Source: Patescibacteria group bacterium (lineage in GTDB: Bacteria; Patescibacteriota; Microgenomatia; UBA1406; GWC2-37-13). Taken from it: 33,314 nucleotides of DNA. Of this stretch, positions 15,467-21,886 are shown one piece after another (positions within the stretch are counted from its first letter, which is position 1; each line of letters starts with the position of its first letter). The stretch covers positions 1 through 33,314 of the forward strand of contig JAOAEC010000007.1 in the NCBI GenBank assembly GCA_026416975.1. The letters run 5' to 3'. The notes beneath the pieces were generated by a model. The model saw nothing but the letters and a program-made list of their open reading frames with translations. It was not told the DNA's origin and did no database searches. Position numbers and translations under genes: made by a program.

Positions 15467-15495
15467 ACCATAGCAAATTTTTTTTTAGTTGTCAA
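15467..15495 (-). promoter_or_regulatory. Predicted promoter firing into the hairpin
   Basis: On the - strand: perfect TTGACA (15490-15495), 17-nt spacer, TATGGT (15467-15472). Predicted start near 15460, which is the first base of the hairpin arm. It would give an RNA of about 60 nt consisting mainly of the hairpin. Confidence 0.45.
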
Positions 15496-15503
15496 TAACA
15501 AGT

Positions 15504-17729
15504 TTAATTTACTTGATAAATAGCCCCCTTTTTATTAGTAGATTGATAAATAAGTTTACCTATTTTTAAAAACTTTTCTTCATTTAATTTTTGATATTTT
15601 TGTCTTTCAAGAGTAGAGACAATAATATATTTAATTTGATATTTTTTTATTAGCTTTTTTGTTAATGCCAGATCAGAACTTTCATATAAATTAACAATCT
15701 CAGGGATTCTTTCGCCAACAATATTAGCGCTTCCTCGCCACAGCCATTCATGAACCCACCAACCAGCAACAGTGGGTAAACCAGTCATGGCGGAAATTCT
15801 TTCATAGTCGGTATAGGAATTTCCCTGAGCCTCAAGAATAACTGGTTGATTAATAATATTTTTATTTAACCAATCAATAATTTCTTTGTCTTCTGGATAA
15901 AAATCTTTTAACCAAAGCGAACCATCAAGAACAACCGGTTTTTTTAAGTTGCCATAATAAGAAGGGATGGCAAAAAAAGGATAAATAAAAATAAAGATAA
16001 ACAATAATGAATAAATAATAATCAACAATGTTTTTTGATATTTTTTTATTAAAAAAAAGACAAAAGCAGAAGCTAAGCTCATCATTATAAAAGCTTGATA
16101 GCCGAGTTTAAACATTGTGTTGGCGCGAAAATGAGCCGGGTAAATATCTTTGATATAAAAAAATTCTGGAATAATAACAAGAAAAGTACCGAAAGAAAAA
16201 AGAATAAATAGGTAATTGATAATTGGTAATTGATAATTATTAATTTTTTGTTTTTTTATGGTAAGAATAAAAATTAAAAAAGATACCCAAAAGAATCCCC
16301 ATAAAACAAAAAGCATCCAAAAAGGTGAAGTTTGGCAATTTCCTTTTTCAAAAAGAAAGGGACCTAATTTTCCTTGATAAGAAAAAATTTCTGATCCGCA
16401 ATTGACTCCGATTCCAGAAACAAACGGTTTAAAGTGAGAAGAAAAAGGATAAGAAAAAACAATAAATGAAAAAACAATCATTAATAATGAATGAAAAAAC
16501 TTTTCCGAAAAACCAAAAATAAGAAATAATGTTATCAAGGATAACAGAAAATAAATTGGACCGTCAAAAGCATTGGTCATATAATGAATGGCAATGAGGA
16601 AGCCTAAGAAAATAGAACTTAAAAATAAGAAGTTAGAATTAATAATAAAATCAATAATTTTAAATTTTAAGTTGTAATTTTGATTTTTGTCCGCCAACTG
16701 GCGGATTGATTTTTGATTTTGTCTAATAATACTATTTTGATTTTCTTTAGATAAAATAAGAAAGATCAAAAGTATTGCTAAGGTTAATAACACAAACGGT
16801 ATATCAAAAACATGACCATGAAGATCAGCAACTACATAAGAGTAAGAAGGAAATTCATGAATGGTATAGGGAATGAAACGAGTAGCGTCTGGATACCAGT
16901 AAGAAATTAAAGTTTCGCCGATTTTTTGGCAAAGTGAAGGAAATAGACTATTACAAAAAGAAAATATCTGCCAAAAAGGAATAGGGTTTTCATTATGATA
17001 GCCTTTGGTTAGAATATAAATTGTGTGAAGATTACCACTAAGGTTAACGAGAAAAGCGGCAAAAAGACCAAAGACAATTTTTTTTGATAGTTTAAGTTTT
17101 TGTTCAAATATTTCAAGAAGATTAATTGTTAAAGAAAAAACTTGGGTGATTGCCAAGGCAAAGATATTTGCAAGAATAAGGTTATAACCAACAGCTGGTA
17201 TAATTCCGGTTAATTTGATGAGGAAAGCGCCAGTAAGATGGCCAAAATAATAATAATTAATAGGATAGTTACCAGCATACCAGATGTCTAAAGGTGGAAA
17301 AAATTTACTCCGAAGGATGGAGTTAATAAAACCAAAATCCATAAATTTTTCTAAGTTGTGAATTGAAGGTTCTTGGCCGCGGATAAAGACCCAAAAAAGA
17401 AAAGAAAAAAGAAACAAAAGTTCTTCAATTATTAAAATTGAAAATTTTAAAGAGAAAAAATTTTTCTTATTCTTTTTAAGAATAAAAAGATTTATTAAAG
17501 TAAAAATAATTAAAAGAAAAAAAAGATTTTGTCGGCTAAAAGAAAAGATTTTAAGCCAACTTAAAAAATAAACAGCATAGGAAGTAAAAATAATTGCCAT
17601 TGTTTTAGAAAAAGGAAAACCTAAGTCAAAAGAAAACTTTTTAAAAATCTTGGTAGTTAAAGGAAGAAAAATTAATCCTAAAAGAAAAAGGTAACTATAC
17701 CATTGTAAAGAAATAACAAGCCAGCTCAT
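15504..17729 (-). CDS. DUF2298 polytopic membrane protein
   Basis: 741 aa with many hydrophobic segments from the N-terminus to about residue 590 and a soluble C-terminal domain. The region FMDFGFINSILRSKFFPPLDIWYAGNYPINYYYFGHL is the hallmark of the DUF2298 (Chlor_Arch_YYY) family, known from Chloroflexi, archaea and CPR bacteria, with a glycosyltransferase-like (GT-C) fold suspected. The C-terminal part (about 600-741) has PVILEAQGNSYTDYERISAMTGLPTVAGWWVHEWLWRG-like sequence typical of the family. Substrate unknown; a polyprenyl-phosphate-sugar transferase would fit the neighbouring GT2 genes. Two loops (IIRQNQKSIRQLADKNQNYN and KKQKINNYQLPIINY) are encoded by inserted repeats. A -10 box sits 8 nt before the ATG. 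Confidence 0.85.
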   Translation of the reverse strand: MSWLVISLQWYSYLFLLGLIFLPLTTKIFKKFSFDLGFPFSKTMAIIFTSYAVYFLSWLKIFSFSRQNLFFLLIIFTLINLFILKKNKKNFFSLKFSILIIEELLFLFSFLFWVFIRGQEPSIHNLEKFMDFGFINSILRSKFFPPLDIWYAGNYPINYYYFGHLTGAFLIKLTGIIPAVGYNLILANIFALAITQVFSLTINLLEIFEQKLKLSKKIVFGLFAAFLVNLSGNLHTIYILTKGYHNENPIPFWQIFSFCNSLFPSLCQKIGETLISYWYPDATRFIPYTIHEFPSYSYVVADLHGHVFDIPFVLLTLAILLIFLILSKENQNSIIRQNQKSIRQLADKNQNYNLKFKIIDFIINSNFLFLSSIFLGFLIAIHYMTNAFDGPIYFLLSLITLFLIFGFSEKFFHSLLMIVFSFIVFSYPFSSHFKPFVSGIGVNCGSEIFSYQGKLGPFLFEKGNCQTSPFWMLFVLWGFFWVSFLIFILTIKKQKINNYQLPIINYLFILFSFGTFLVIIPEFFYIKDIYPAHFRANTMFKLGYQAFIMMSLASAFVFFLIKKYQKTLLIIIYSLLFIFIFIYPFFAIPSYYGNLKKPVVLDGSLWLKDFYPEDKEIIDWLNKNIINQPVILEAQGNSYTDYERISAMTGLPTVAGWWVHEWLWRGSANIVGERIPEIVNLYESSDLALTKKLIKKYQIKYIIVSTLERQKYQKLNEEKFLKIGKLIYQSTNKKGAIYQVN
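16211..16257. repeat. Repeat in frame in DUF2298 gene ('ggtaattgataatt')
   Basis: Tandem ggtaattgataatt / ggtaattgataatt followed by an A/T run. It encodes KKQKINNYQLPIINY in a loop before a membrane segment. Confidence 0.55.
16657..16740. repeat. Repeat with palindrome in frame in DUF2298 gene
   Basis: A run of 'tgatttttg'/'aaaatc' words around the 16-bp palindrome at 16690-16705. It encodes a hydrophilic loop of about 25 residues between two membrane segments. Confidence 0.55.
16690..16705. repeat. 16-bp palindromic repeat, coding copy
   Basis: tccgccaactggcgga differs from the copy at 1144-1159 at two positions. Read on the coding strand it gives SIRQLADK. Confidence 0.6.
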
Positions 17730-17737
17730 AAAAAAAT

Positions 17738-17747
17738 ATTATATAAT
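17738..17747. promoter_or_regulatory. Bidirectional -10 box between DUF2298 and valS
   Basis: The sequence attatataat holds TATAAT on both strands: 17738-17743 on - (8 nt before the DUF2298 ATG, leaderless geometry) and 17742-17747 on + (about 33-nt leader for valS). No good -35 is seen on either side. Confidence 0.4.
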
Positions 17748-17786
17748 ATAAATAAATTTTTAATTTCTAATTTTTAATATCTTTAA

Positions 17787-20030
17787 ATGGAACCTAAATA
17801 TCAACCAAATTTTTTTGAGGAAAAAATTTATCAATTTTGGGAAGGAAATAATTATTTTCACGCTGAGATTAATAAAGAGAAAAAACCTTTTTCCATCATT
17901 CTTCCACCTCCTAATGCTAATGCTGATCTTCATTTAGGCCACGCAATGTACGTTTATGAGGATATTATGATTCGCTTTTATAAATTAATGGGTTTTGAAG
18001 TTTTATGGTTGCCAGGCGCAGATCATGCCGGTTTTGAAACGCAATATGTTTTTGAAAAACATTTAAAAGAAAAAGGAAAATCGCGTTTTGATTATAATCG
18101 CGAGGAACTTTATCAGATGATTTTTGAGTTTGTGATGAAAAACAGAGACAATATGGAAAATCAATTGCGAAGATTGGGTTTTGCCTTAGATTGGCAAAGA
18201 AAAAAATTTACTTTGGATGCCGACATTATTCAAGTGGTTTATGATACATTTAAAAAGTTATTTGAGGCTGGTTTAGTTTATCGAGCAAAAAGATTAGTTA
18301 ATTTTTGCACTTTTTGCGGCACCTCATTTTCTGACTTAGAAGTTGTTTATAAAGAAAAATTAGGAAAGCTTTATTATATAAAATACTTATTTAAATCTAA
18401 AAATGATAATATAAAGAATAAAAATTATATTTCGGTTGCCACTACTCGACCAGAGACATTATTAGGTGATACAGCTGTAGCTGTTAATCCCAAAGATAAG
18501 CGTTTTAAAAATTTAATTGGAAGGTCGTTGATTGTGCCTTTAGTTAATAGAGAGGTTAAAATTATTGCTGATTTGGTAGTTGATCCTAAATTTGGAACCG
18601 GAGCGGTTAAGGTGACTCCGGCTCATGATCAAACCGATTGGGAGATTAGCCAAAGACACAATCTTTCTTTAATTCAGGTGATTGATTTTGATGGTCGAAT
18701 GATGAAGGAAGCAGGAGAAGAGTTTCAAGGTTTATTTATTAATCAAGCCAGAGAAAAAGTGGTTGAAAAACTGAAAGAATTAAATTTAATTGAAAAAATT
18801 GACGATTATAAACATAGAGTTGGCCACTGTTATAAATGTGGTCAAGTAATTGAGTTTTTACCAAAAGAACAGTGGTTTATTAAAATAAAACCTTTGGCTG
18901 AGAGAGCTAAAGAAAAAGTAGTGAAAGAAAAAATAAAAATTTATCCGAAAAGGTTTAAAAAAATTCTTCTTTGGTGGCTTGATCATTTTCAGGACTGGAA
19001 CATTTCTCGTCAGGTAGTTTGGGGAATAAGAATTCCGGCTTATAAATGTCAATCAAAAATCAAAAATCAAAAATCAAAAATTGAAAAAGAAAGTTGGTTT
19101 GTTTCTTTGGAAAAACCAAAAAAATGTTTAATTTGCGGTAATTGTGATTTTAAGCAAGATGAAGACACTTTTGATACCTGGTTTTCTTCAGGGCAATGGC
19201 CGTTCGCAACTCTGGCGAGTTGCTCAATATCAAATATTAAATATCAAAAATCGAAAACACATATTAAAAATCAAAAAGAAAAAAACAATTTAATTACTAA
19301 ACAATTTAACAATGAATTCTTTAACTATTTTTATCCCACCTCAGTGATGGAGACGGGTTATGATATCTTACCTTGGTGGGTGGCAAGAATGATTATGTTG
19401 GGCCTTTTTTATACGGGTAAGGTCCCCTTTAAAAATGTTTTTTTACATGGTTTAGTCAAAGATAAATTTGGTCAAAAAATGAGCAAATCAAAAGGAAATG
19501 TGATTAATCCAATGGAGATGATTGATAAATATGGAGCCGATGCTTTAAGATTAGCTTTAGTTTATCAAGTAAAAGAGGGGAACGATCAGTCTTTATCTGA
19601 AGGAAAGATTGTCGGAATGAGAAATTTTATCAATAAGGTTTGGAATATTGGTCGTTTTATTTATCTTACTAAACAAATCAAAAATCAAAAATCAGAAATC
19701 AGAAATAATAGTTTAAAATCAATAATTATTAAAAAATTAAAAAAGGAGTACGTTAATGAAAAAAAACGTTATCTTAAATTAATGAAAGATTTTAAATTTT
19801 CTTTAGCCTTAAGTTTGCTTTATAAATTTTTATGGCATAGACTAGCCGATTTTTATATTGAGAGATTGAAAGAGGAGTTCAAAAATGGTAATATTAAAGC
19901 TTCTAAAGTTTTAGAGGATGTTTTTTTAGGTAATTTAATAATGTTGCATCCTTTTACTCCGTTTGTTACTGAGGCGATATGGAGGATTTACTATAATAAA
20001 AAAGAGTCAATCTTAGACAAAAAATTTTAA
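17787..20030 (+). CDS. valS: Valyl-tRNA synthetase, C-terminally short
   Basis: Class I synthetase charging tRNA-Val, with an editing domain. 747 aa. Motifs: PPPNANADLHLGHA with the HIGH equivalent HLGH (49-52); zinc-type CxxC pairs (NFCTFCG, HCYKCG); an editing domain with TTRPETLLGDTAVAVNP and GTGAVKVTPAHDQTDWE; DTWFSSGQWPFATL; and KMSKS at 564-568. The anticodon-binding helical domain ends at LHPFTPFVTEAIWR, and the protein stops about 15 residues later, so the usual C-terminal extension with coiled coil (100-150 residues in most bacteria) is absent. No continuation exists in other frames before rpmH. Three repeat-encoded inserts rich in Lys/Gln/Asn are present. Co-directional with rpmH 18 nt downstream. 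Confidence 0.95.
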   Translation: MEPKYQPNFFEEKIYQFWEGNNYFHAEINKEKKPFSIILPPPNANADLHLGHAMYVYEDIMIRFYKLMGFEVLWLPGADHAGFETQYVFEKHLKEKGKSRFDYNREELYQMIFEFVMKNRDNMENQLRRLGFALDWQRKKFTLDADIIQVVYDTFKKLFEAGLVYRAKRLVNFCTFCGTSFSDLEVVYKEKLGKLYYIKYLFKSKNDNIKNKNYISVATTRPETLLGDTAVAVNPKDKRFKNLIGRSLIVPLVNREVKIIADLVVDPKFGTGAVKVTPAHDQTDWEISQRHNLSLIQVIDFDGRMMKEAGEEFQGLFINQAREKVVEKLKELNLIEKIDDYKHRVGHCYKCGQVIEFLPKEQWFIKIKPLAERAKEKVVKEKIKIYPKRFKKILLWWLDHFQDWNISRQVVWGIRIPAYKCQSKIKNQKSKIEKESWFVSLEKPKKCLICGNCDFKQDEDTFDTWFSSGQWPFATLASCSISNIKYQKSKTHIKNQKEKNNLITKQFNNEFFNYFYPTSVMETGYDILPWWVARMIMLGLFYTGKVPFKNVFLHGLVKDKFGQKMSKSKGNVINPMEMIDKYGADALRLALVYQVKEGNDQSLSEGKIVGMRNFINKVWNIGRFIYLTKQIKNQKSEIRNNSLKSIIIKKLKKEYVNEKKRYLKLMKDFKFSLALSLLYKFLWHRLADFYIERLKEEFKNGNIKASKVLEDVFLGNLIMLHPFTPFVTEAIWRIYYNKKESILDKKF
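19051..19083. repeat. Tandem 7-bp repeat in frame in valS (1)
   Basis: Four to five copies of tcaaaaa give the peptide QSKIKNQKSKIEK between the last zinc-type CxxC regions. Confidence 0.6.
19225..19305. repeat. A-rich repeat in frame in valS (2)
   Basis: 'atcaaatattaaatatcaaaaatc'-like sequence encoding an Asn/Lys/Gln-rich loop between the FATL strand and the YPTSVMETGYDI motif, where other ValRS have a much shorter loop. Confidence 0.55.
19672..19708. repeat. A-rich repeat in frame in valS (3)
   Basis: 'aatcaaaaatcaaaaatcagaaatcag' encoding KQIKNQKSEIRN at the junction to the anticodon-binding domain. Confidence 0.6.
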
Positions 20031-20048
20031 AAATTATTTTTTCTAATT

Positions 20049-20183
20049 ATGAAAAGAACCTGGCAACCAAAAAAGAAAAAAAGACAAAGAAAACATGGTT
20101 TTTTGAAAAGAATGTCAACACAAGGTGGTAGAAAGGTGATAAAAAGAAGAAGATTAAAAGGAAGAAAAAGATTGGTAATATAA
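20049..20183 (+). CDS. rpmH: 50S ribosomal protein L34
   Basis: 44 residues, with the L34 signature: [18 protein letters not shown], then [15 protein letters not shown] and a basic tail. A structural component of the large subunit near the exit tunnel. It is slightly shorter at the end than E. coli L34 (46 aa). The gene sits 18 nt after valS and 4 nt before yidC. In most bacteria rnpA, the RNase P protein gene, lies between rpmH and yidC; here there is no room for it. No Shine-Dalgarno precedes the ATG (ttttctaatt). Confidence 0.95.
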   Translation: MKRTWQPKKKKRQRKHGFLKRMSTQGGRKVIKRRRLKGRKRLVI

Positions 20184-20187
20184 AAAT

Positions 20188-20985
20188 ATGATTAATCAAA
20201 ATTTTTTTAACAATTTTTTTGTTATCCCAACTTTAAATATTTTAGTATTTATTTATAAGGGTTTATCTTTTTTAAAAATTCCTGGAGCCTTAGGTTGGGC
20301 GATAATTGGTTTAACAGTTTTGATTCGTTTATTACTTCACCCCTTTTTTAAACAGCAGATGGAAACTTCAAAAAAACTACAAGAATTAAAACCTCATTTA
20401 GATAAATTAGCTAAAAAACATAAAAACGACCAAAAAAAACTCCAACAAGAACAACTTCGTTTGTATCAACAAGCGGGTATTAATCCAGCCAGCGGTTGTC
20501 TTTTAATGATTATTCAAATACCGGTTTTTATTGGTTTATACAACACTTTATCCTTATTTTTATTAAATGGTAGTAGAGTTAAAGTGATTGATCAGATAAA
20601 TAGAGTTTTATATTTTTCTTTCTTAAAGATTACTAGTATTGATTCATGGTTTTTTGGTTTTAATTTAGCTTTGACGCCAGCTAAGGCTGGGGTTTGGTAT
20701 TATTATTTGATTCCTCTTTTAACCGCTTTTTTGCAATATAAACAAAATCAGAGTCTTCAGACGGCTCCCAAACCAACCGAAGTGGTTAACAAAGTTGATA
20801 AGAGCAAGGATGATGAAGATGATTTTCAAAAAGCTTTAAATACCCAGATGAAGTTTCTTTTTCCTTTAATGATTGGTTGGTTTTCTTATAGTCTGCCGGT
20901 GGGTTTGTCTTTGTATTGGAATATCTTTTCCTTGTTTAGTATTGTACAATATAAAAAATTAACTGAGAAAAAGGTTATTAGTTAA
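20188..20985 (+). CDS. yidC: Membrane protein insertase YidC/Oxa1 family
   Basis: Inserts and folds membrane proteins, alone or with SecYEG. 265 aa, the short Oxa1-like form without the large periplasmic domain of E. coli YidC. A first hydrophobic segment (8-30) is followed by TM helix GWAIIGLTVLIRLLLHPFFKQ, carrying the conserved Arg of the hydrophilic groove. Then come the cytoplasmic helical hairpin rich in Lys/Gln (LQELKPHLDKLAKKHKNDQKK), the NPASGCLLMIIQIPVFIGLYNTL helix, and the final LPVGLSLYW motif before the last TM. It starts 4 nt after rpmH. The loop after TM5 is charged and low in complexity (KDDEDD). Confidence 0.93.
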   Translation: MINQNFFNNFFVIPTLNILVFIYKGLSFLKIPGALGWAIIGLTVLIRLLLHPFFKQQMETSKKLQELKPHLDKLAKKHKNDQKKLQQEQLRLYQQAGINPASGCLLMIIQIPVFIGLYNTLSLFLLNGSRVKVIDQINRVLYFSFLKITSIDSWFFGFNLALTPAKAGVWYYYLIPLLTAFLQYKQNQSLQTAPKPTEVVNKVDKSKDDEDDFQKALNTQMKFLFPLMIGWFSYSLPVGLSLYWNIFSLFSIVQYKKLTEKKVIS

Positions 20986-21018
20986 TAAATTTTAATTAAA
21001 ATTATATTTTTTAAAAAT

Positions 21019-21474
21019 ATGGATAAGCTAAAAATCATTAAATCAGAAACAGAGGCATTATTAGAAAAAATGGTTGATAAGTTTGAGGTTTCGGTTAAAG
21101 AAGAGACAGGTATTTATGAAATATTAATTAAAGCTGATCAGGAAGCACCAATAATTATTGGTCGTCACGGAGAAACGATTCGAGCAGTACAAAAAATTCT
21201 CGAGGTGATTTTTTACAAAAAGTTTGGCGAGGCCGTGGAGATTTTGGTGAATATTAATGATTATCGAGAAAAACAAAAAGAAAGATTAGAAAATTTAGCT
21301 GAGCAATTTGCTCAAAAAGCCATTCAATCAAAAGGACCGGTTTTTCTTAAAAACTTTTCCTCGTATGAAAGGAAGATTATCCATGAGTATATCGCCAAAA
21401 ACTATTCTCAATTAACCTCTTATTCGCAAGGCGAAGGAAAAGAAAGACAGTTGGTGATTGAAGAAAAAAAATAA
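21019..21474 (+). CDS. khpB: RNA-binding protein KhpB/Jag (KH and R3H domains)
   Basis: 151 aa. A KH domain of the Jag type with the GxxG-like loop IIIGRHGETIRAVQ (about 46-59) and helix LEVIFYKKFGEAVEILVNINDYREKQKERL. It is followed by an R3H domain (SSYERKIIHEYIAKN, with the Arg-x3-His spacing). The N-terminal Jag_N domain of longer homologues is absent. KhpB binds RNA and in firmicutes influences cell division. The position directly after yidC is the conserved bacterial arrangement. Last gene of the valS-rpmH-yidC-khpB unit. Confidence 0.92.
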   Translation: MDKLKIIKSETEALLEKMVDKFEVSVKEETGIYEILIKADQEAPIIIGRHGETIRAVQKILEVIFYKKFGEAVEILVNINDYREKQKERLENLAEQFAQKAIQSKGPVFLKNFSSYERKIIHEYIAKNYSQLTSYSQGEGKERQLVIEEKK

Positions 21475-21539
21475 GGAGATTTTTAAATAAAAAGATAATT
21501 TTAATAATTATACTTTTAAAACAATCTAAATAAGATTTT

Positions 21540-21563
21540 TTGTCGGTTATAGTCTATAGACAA
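21540..21563. promoter_or_regulatory. Possible operator upstream of the XRE gene
   Basis: An inverted repeat ttgtc-N14-gacaa (21540-21544 / 21559-21563) whose right half is the perfect palindrome gtctatagac (21552-21561). It lies about 50 nt before the XRE start and could be the site where the regulator binds its own gene. No matching second copy was noticed. Confidence 0.3.
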
Positions 21564-21611
21564 GTTTATTCTTTTTGTTTAATCTTCTTTTTAATTCTTA
21601 ATTTTTTTAAT

Positions 21612-21830
21612 ATGAAGGGTAACTTCTTTTATCAGAGATTAGGAAAAAAAATTCATTTTGAAAGAATTAAAAGAAAACTTTCTCAGGAGCAGTTAGCTTT
21701 TTTATCAGACACTGATAGAACATATATTGTCAGAATTGAGAATGGTAAAGCTAATCCAACTGTAAAAGCTTTATACAAAATTGCGAGAGCATTGCACATA
21801 AAAATAAGTCAACTTCTAATAGGGGTTTGA
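21612..21830 (+). CDS. XRE-family transcriptional regulator (72 aa)
   Basis: A stand-alone helix-turn-helix protein of the Cro/CI type: GKKIHFERIKRKLSQEQLAF as helices 1-2, then SDTDRTYIVRIENGKANPTVKALYKIARAL with the recognition helix, the usual IENG and P-x-v-ka-L-k-IA-aL motif, and a short end. The frame extends upstream through a hydrophobic non-homologous stretch to a TTG at 21540, but ATG 21612 gives a protein that begins with the domain. It probably regulates itself or the following large gene, which starts 56 nt later from its own -10 box. No toxin partner is visible. Confidence 0.85.
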   Translation: MKGNFFYQRLGKKIHFERIKRKLSQEQLAFLSDTDRTYIVRIENGKANPTVKALYKIARALHIKISQLLIGV

Positions 21831-21874
21831 GTTTCAGTTTTAATTTATTAATTTCATTATTTTTTAAAATTAGA

Positions 21875-21880
21875 TATAAT
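21875..21880 (+). promoter_or_regulatory. -10 box 6 nt before the large gene's ATG
   Basis: Perfect TATAAT followed by tttttt and the ATG at 21887, the same geometry as the other leaderless promoters. The -35 region (tttcat, 21852-21857) is weak. Confidence 0.45.
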
Positions 21881-21886
21881 TTTTTT

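Larger units (their letters stand above)
15002..15503. other. 500-bp spacer with convergent promoters, small ORF, hairpin
   Basis: Very AT-rich region between the phosphatase-family gene and the DUF2298 gene. 15002-15200 shows only low-complexity sequence. From 15210 to 15495 it holds two inward-facing consensus promoters whose -35 ends form an inverted repeat (ttgacaaataa at 15210-15220; ttgacaactaa on the - strand at 15485-15495), a 47-codon + strand ORF and a 22-bp imperfect hairpin. Each is listed separately. Confidence 0.6.

Noticed and set aside
15319-15501. 60-codon frame on the - strand in the spacer beside the DUF2298 gene
   Set aside because: Its start lies inside a predicted promoter and its body is the hairpin plus U-tract; the + strand 47-codon ORF has a far better promoter and start.
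19051-19708. Repeated A-rich words in valS as a possible CRISPR array
   Set aside because: Units are 7-10 bp with no constant-length spacers, lie inside a conserved coding frame, and no cas genes are nearby.
20660-20700. Possible inserted palindrome (gccagctaaggctgg) in yidC encoding TPAKAGVW
   Set aside because: Only a 5-bp stem; the reading frame fits normal YidC spacing, and no second copy was seen in the window.
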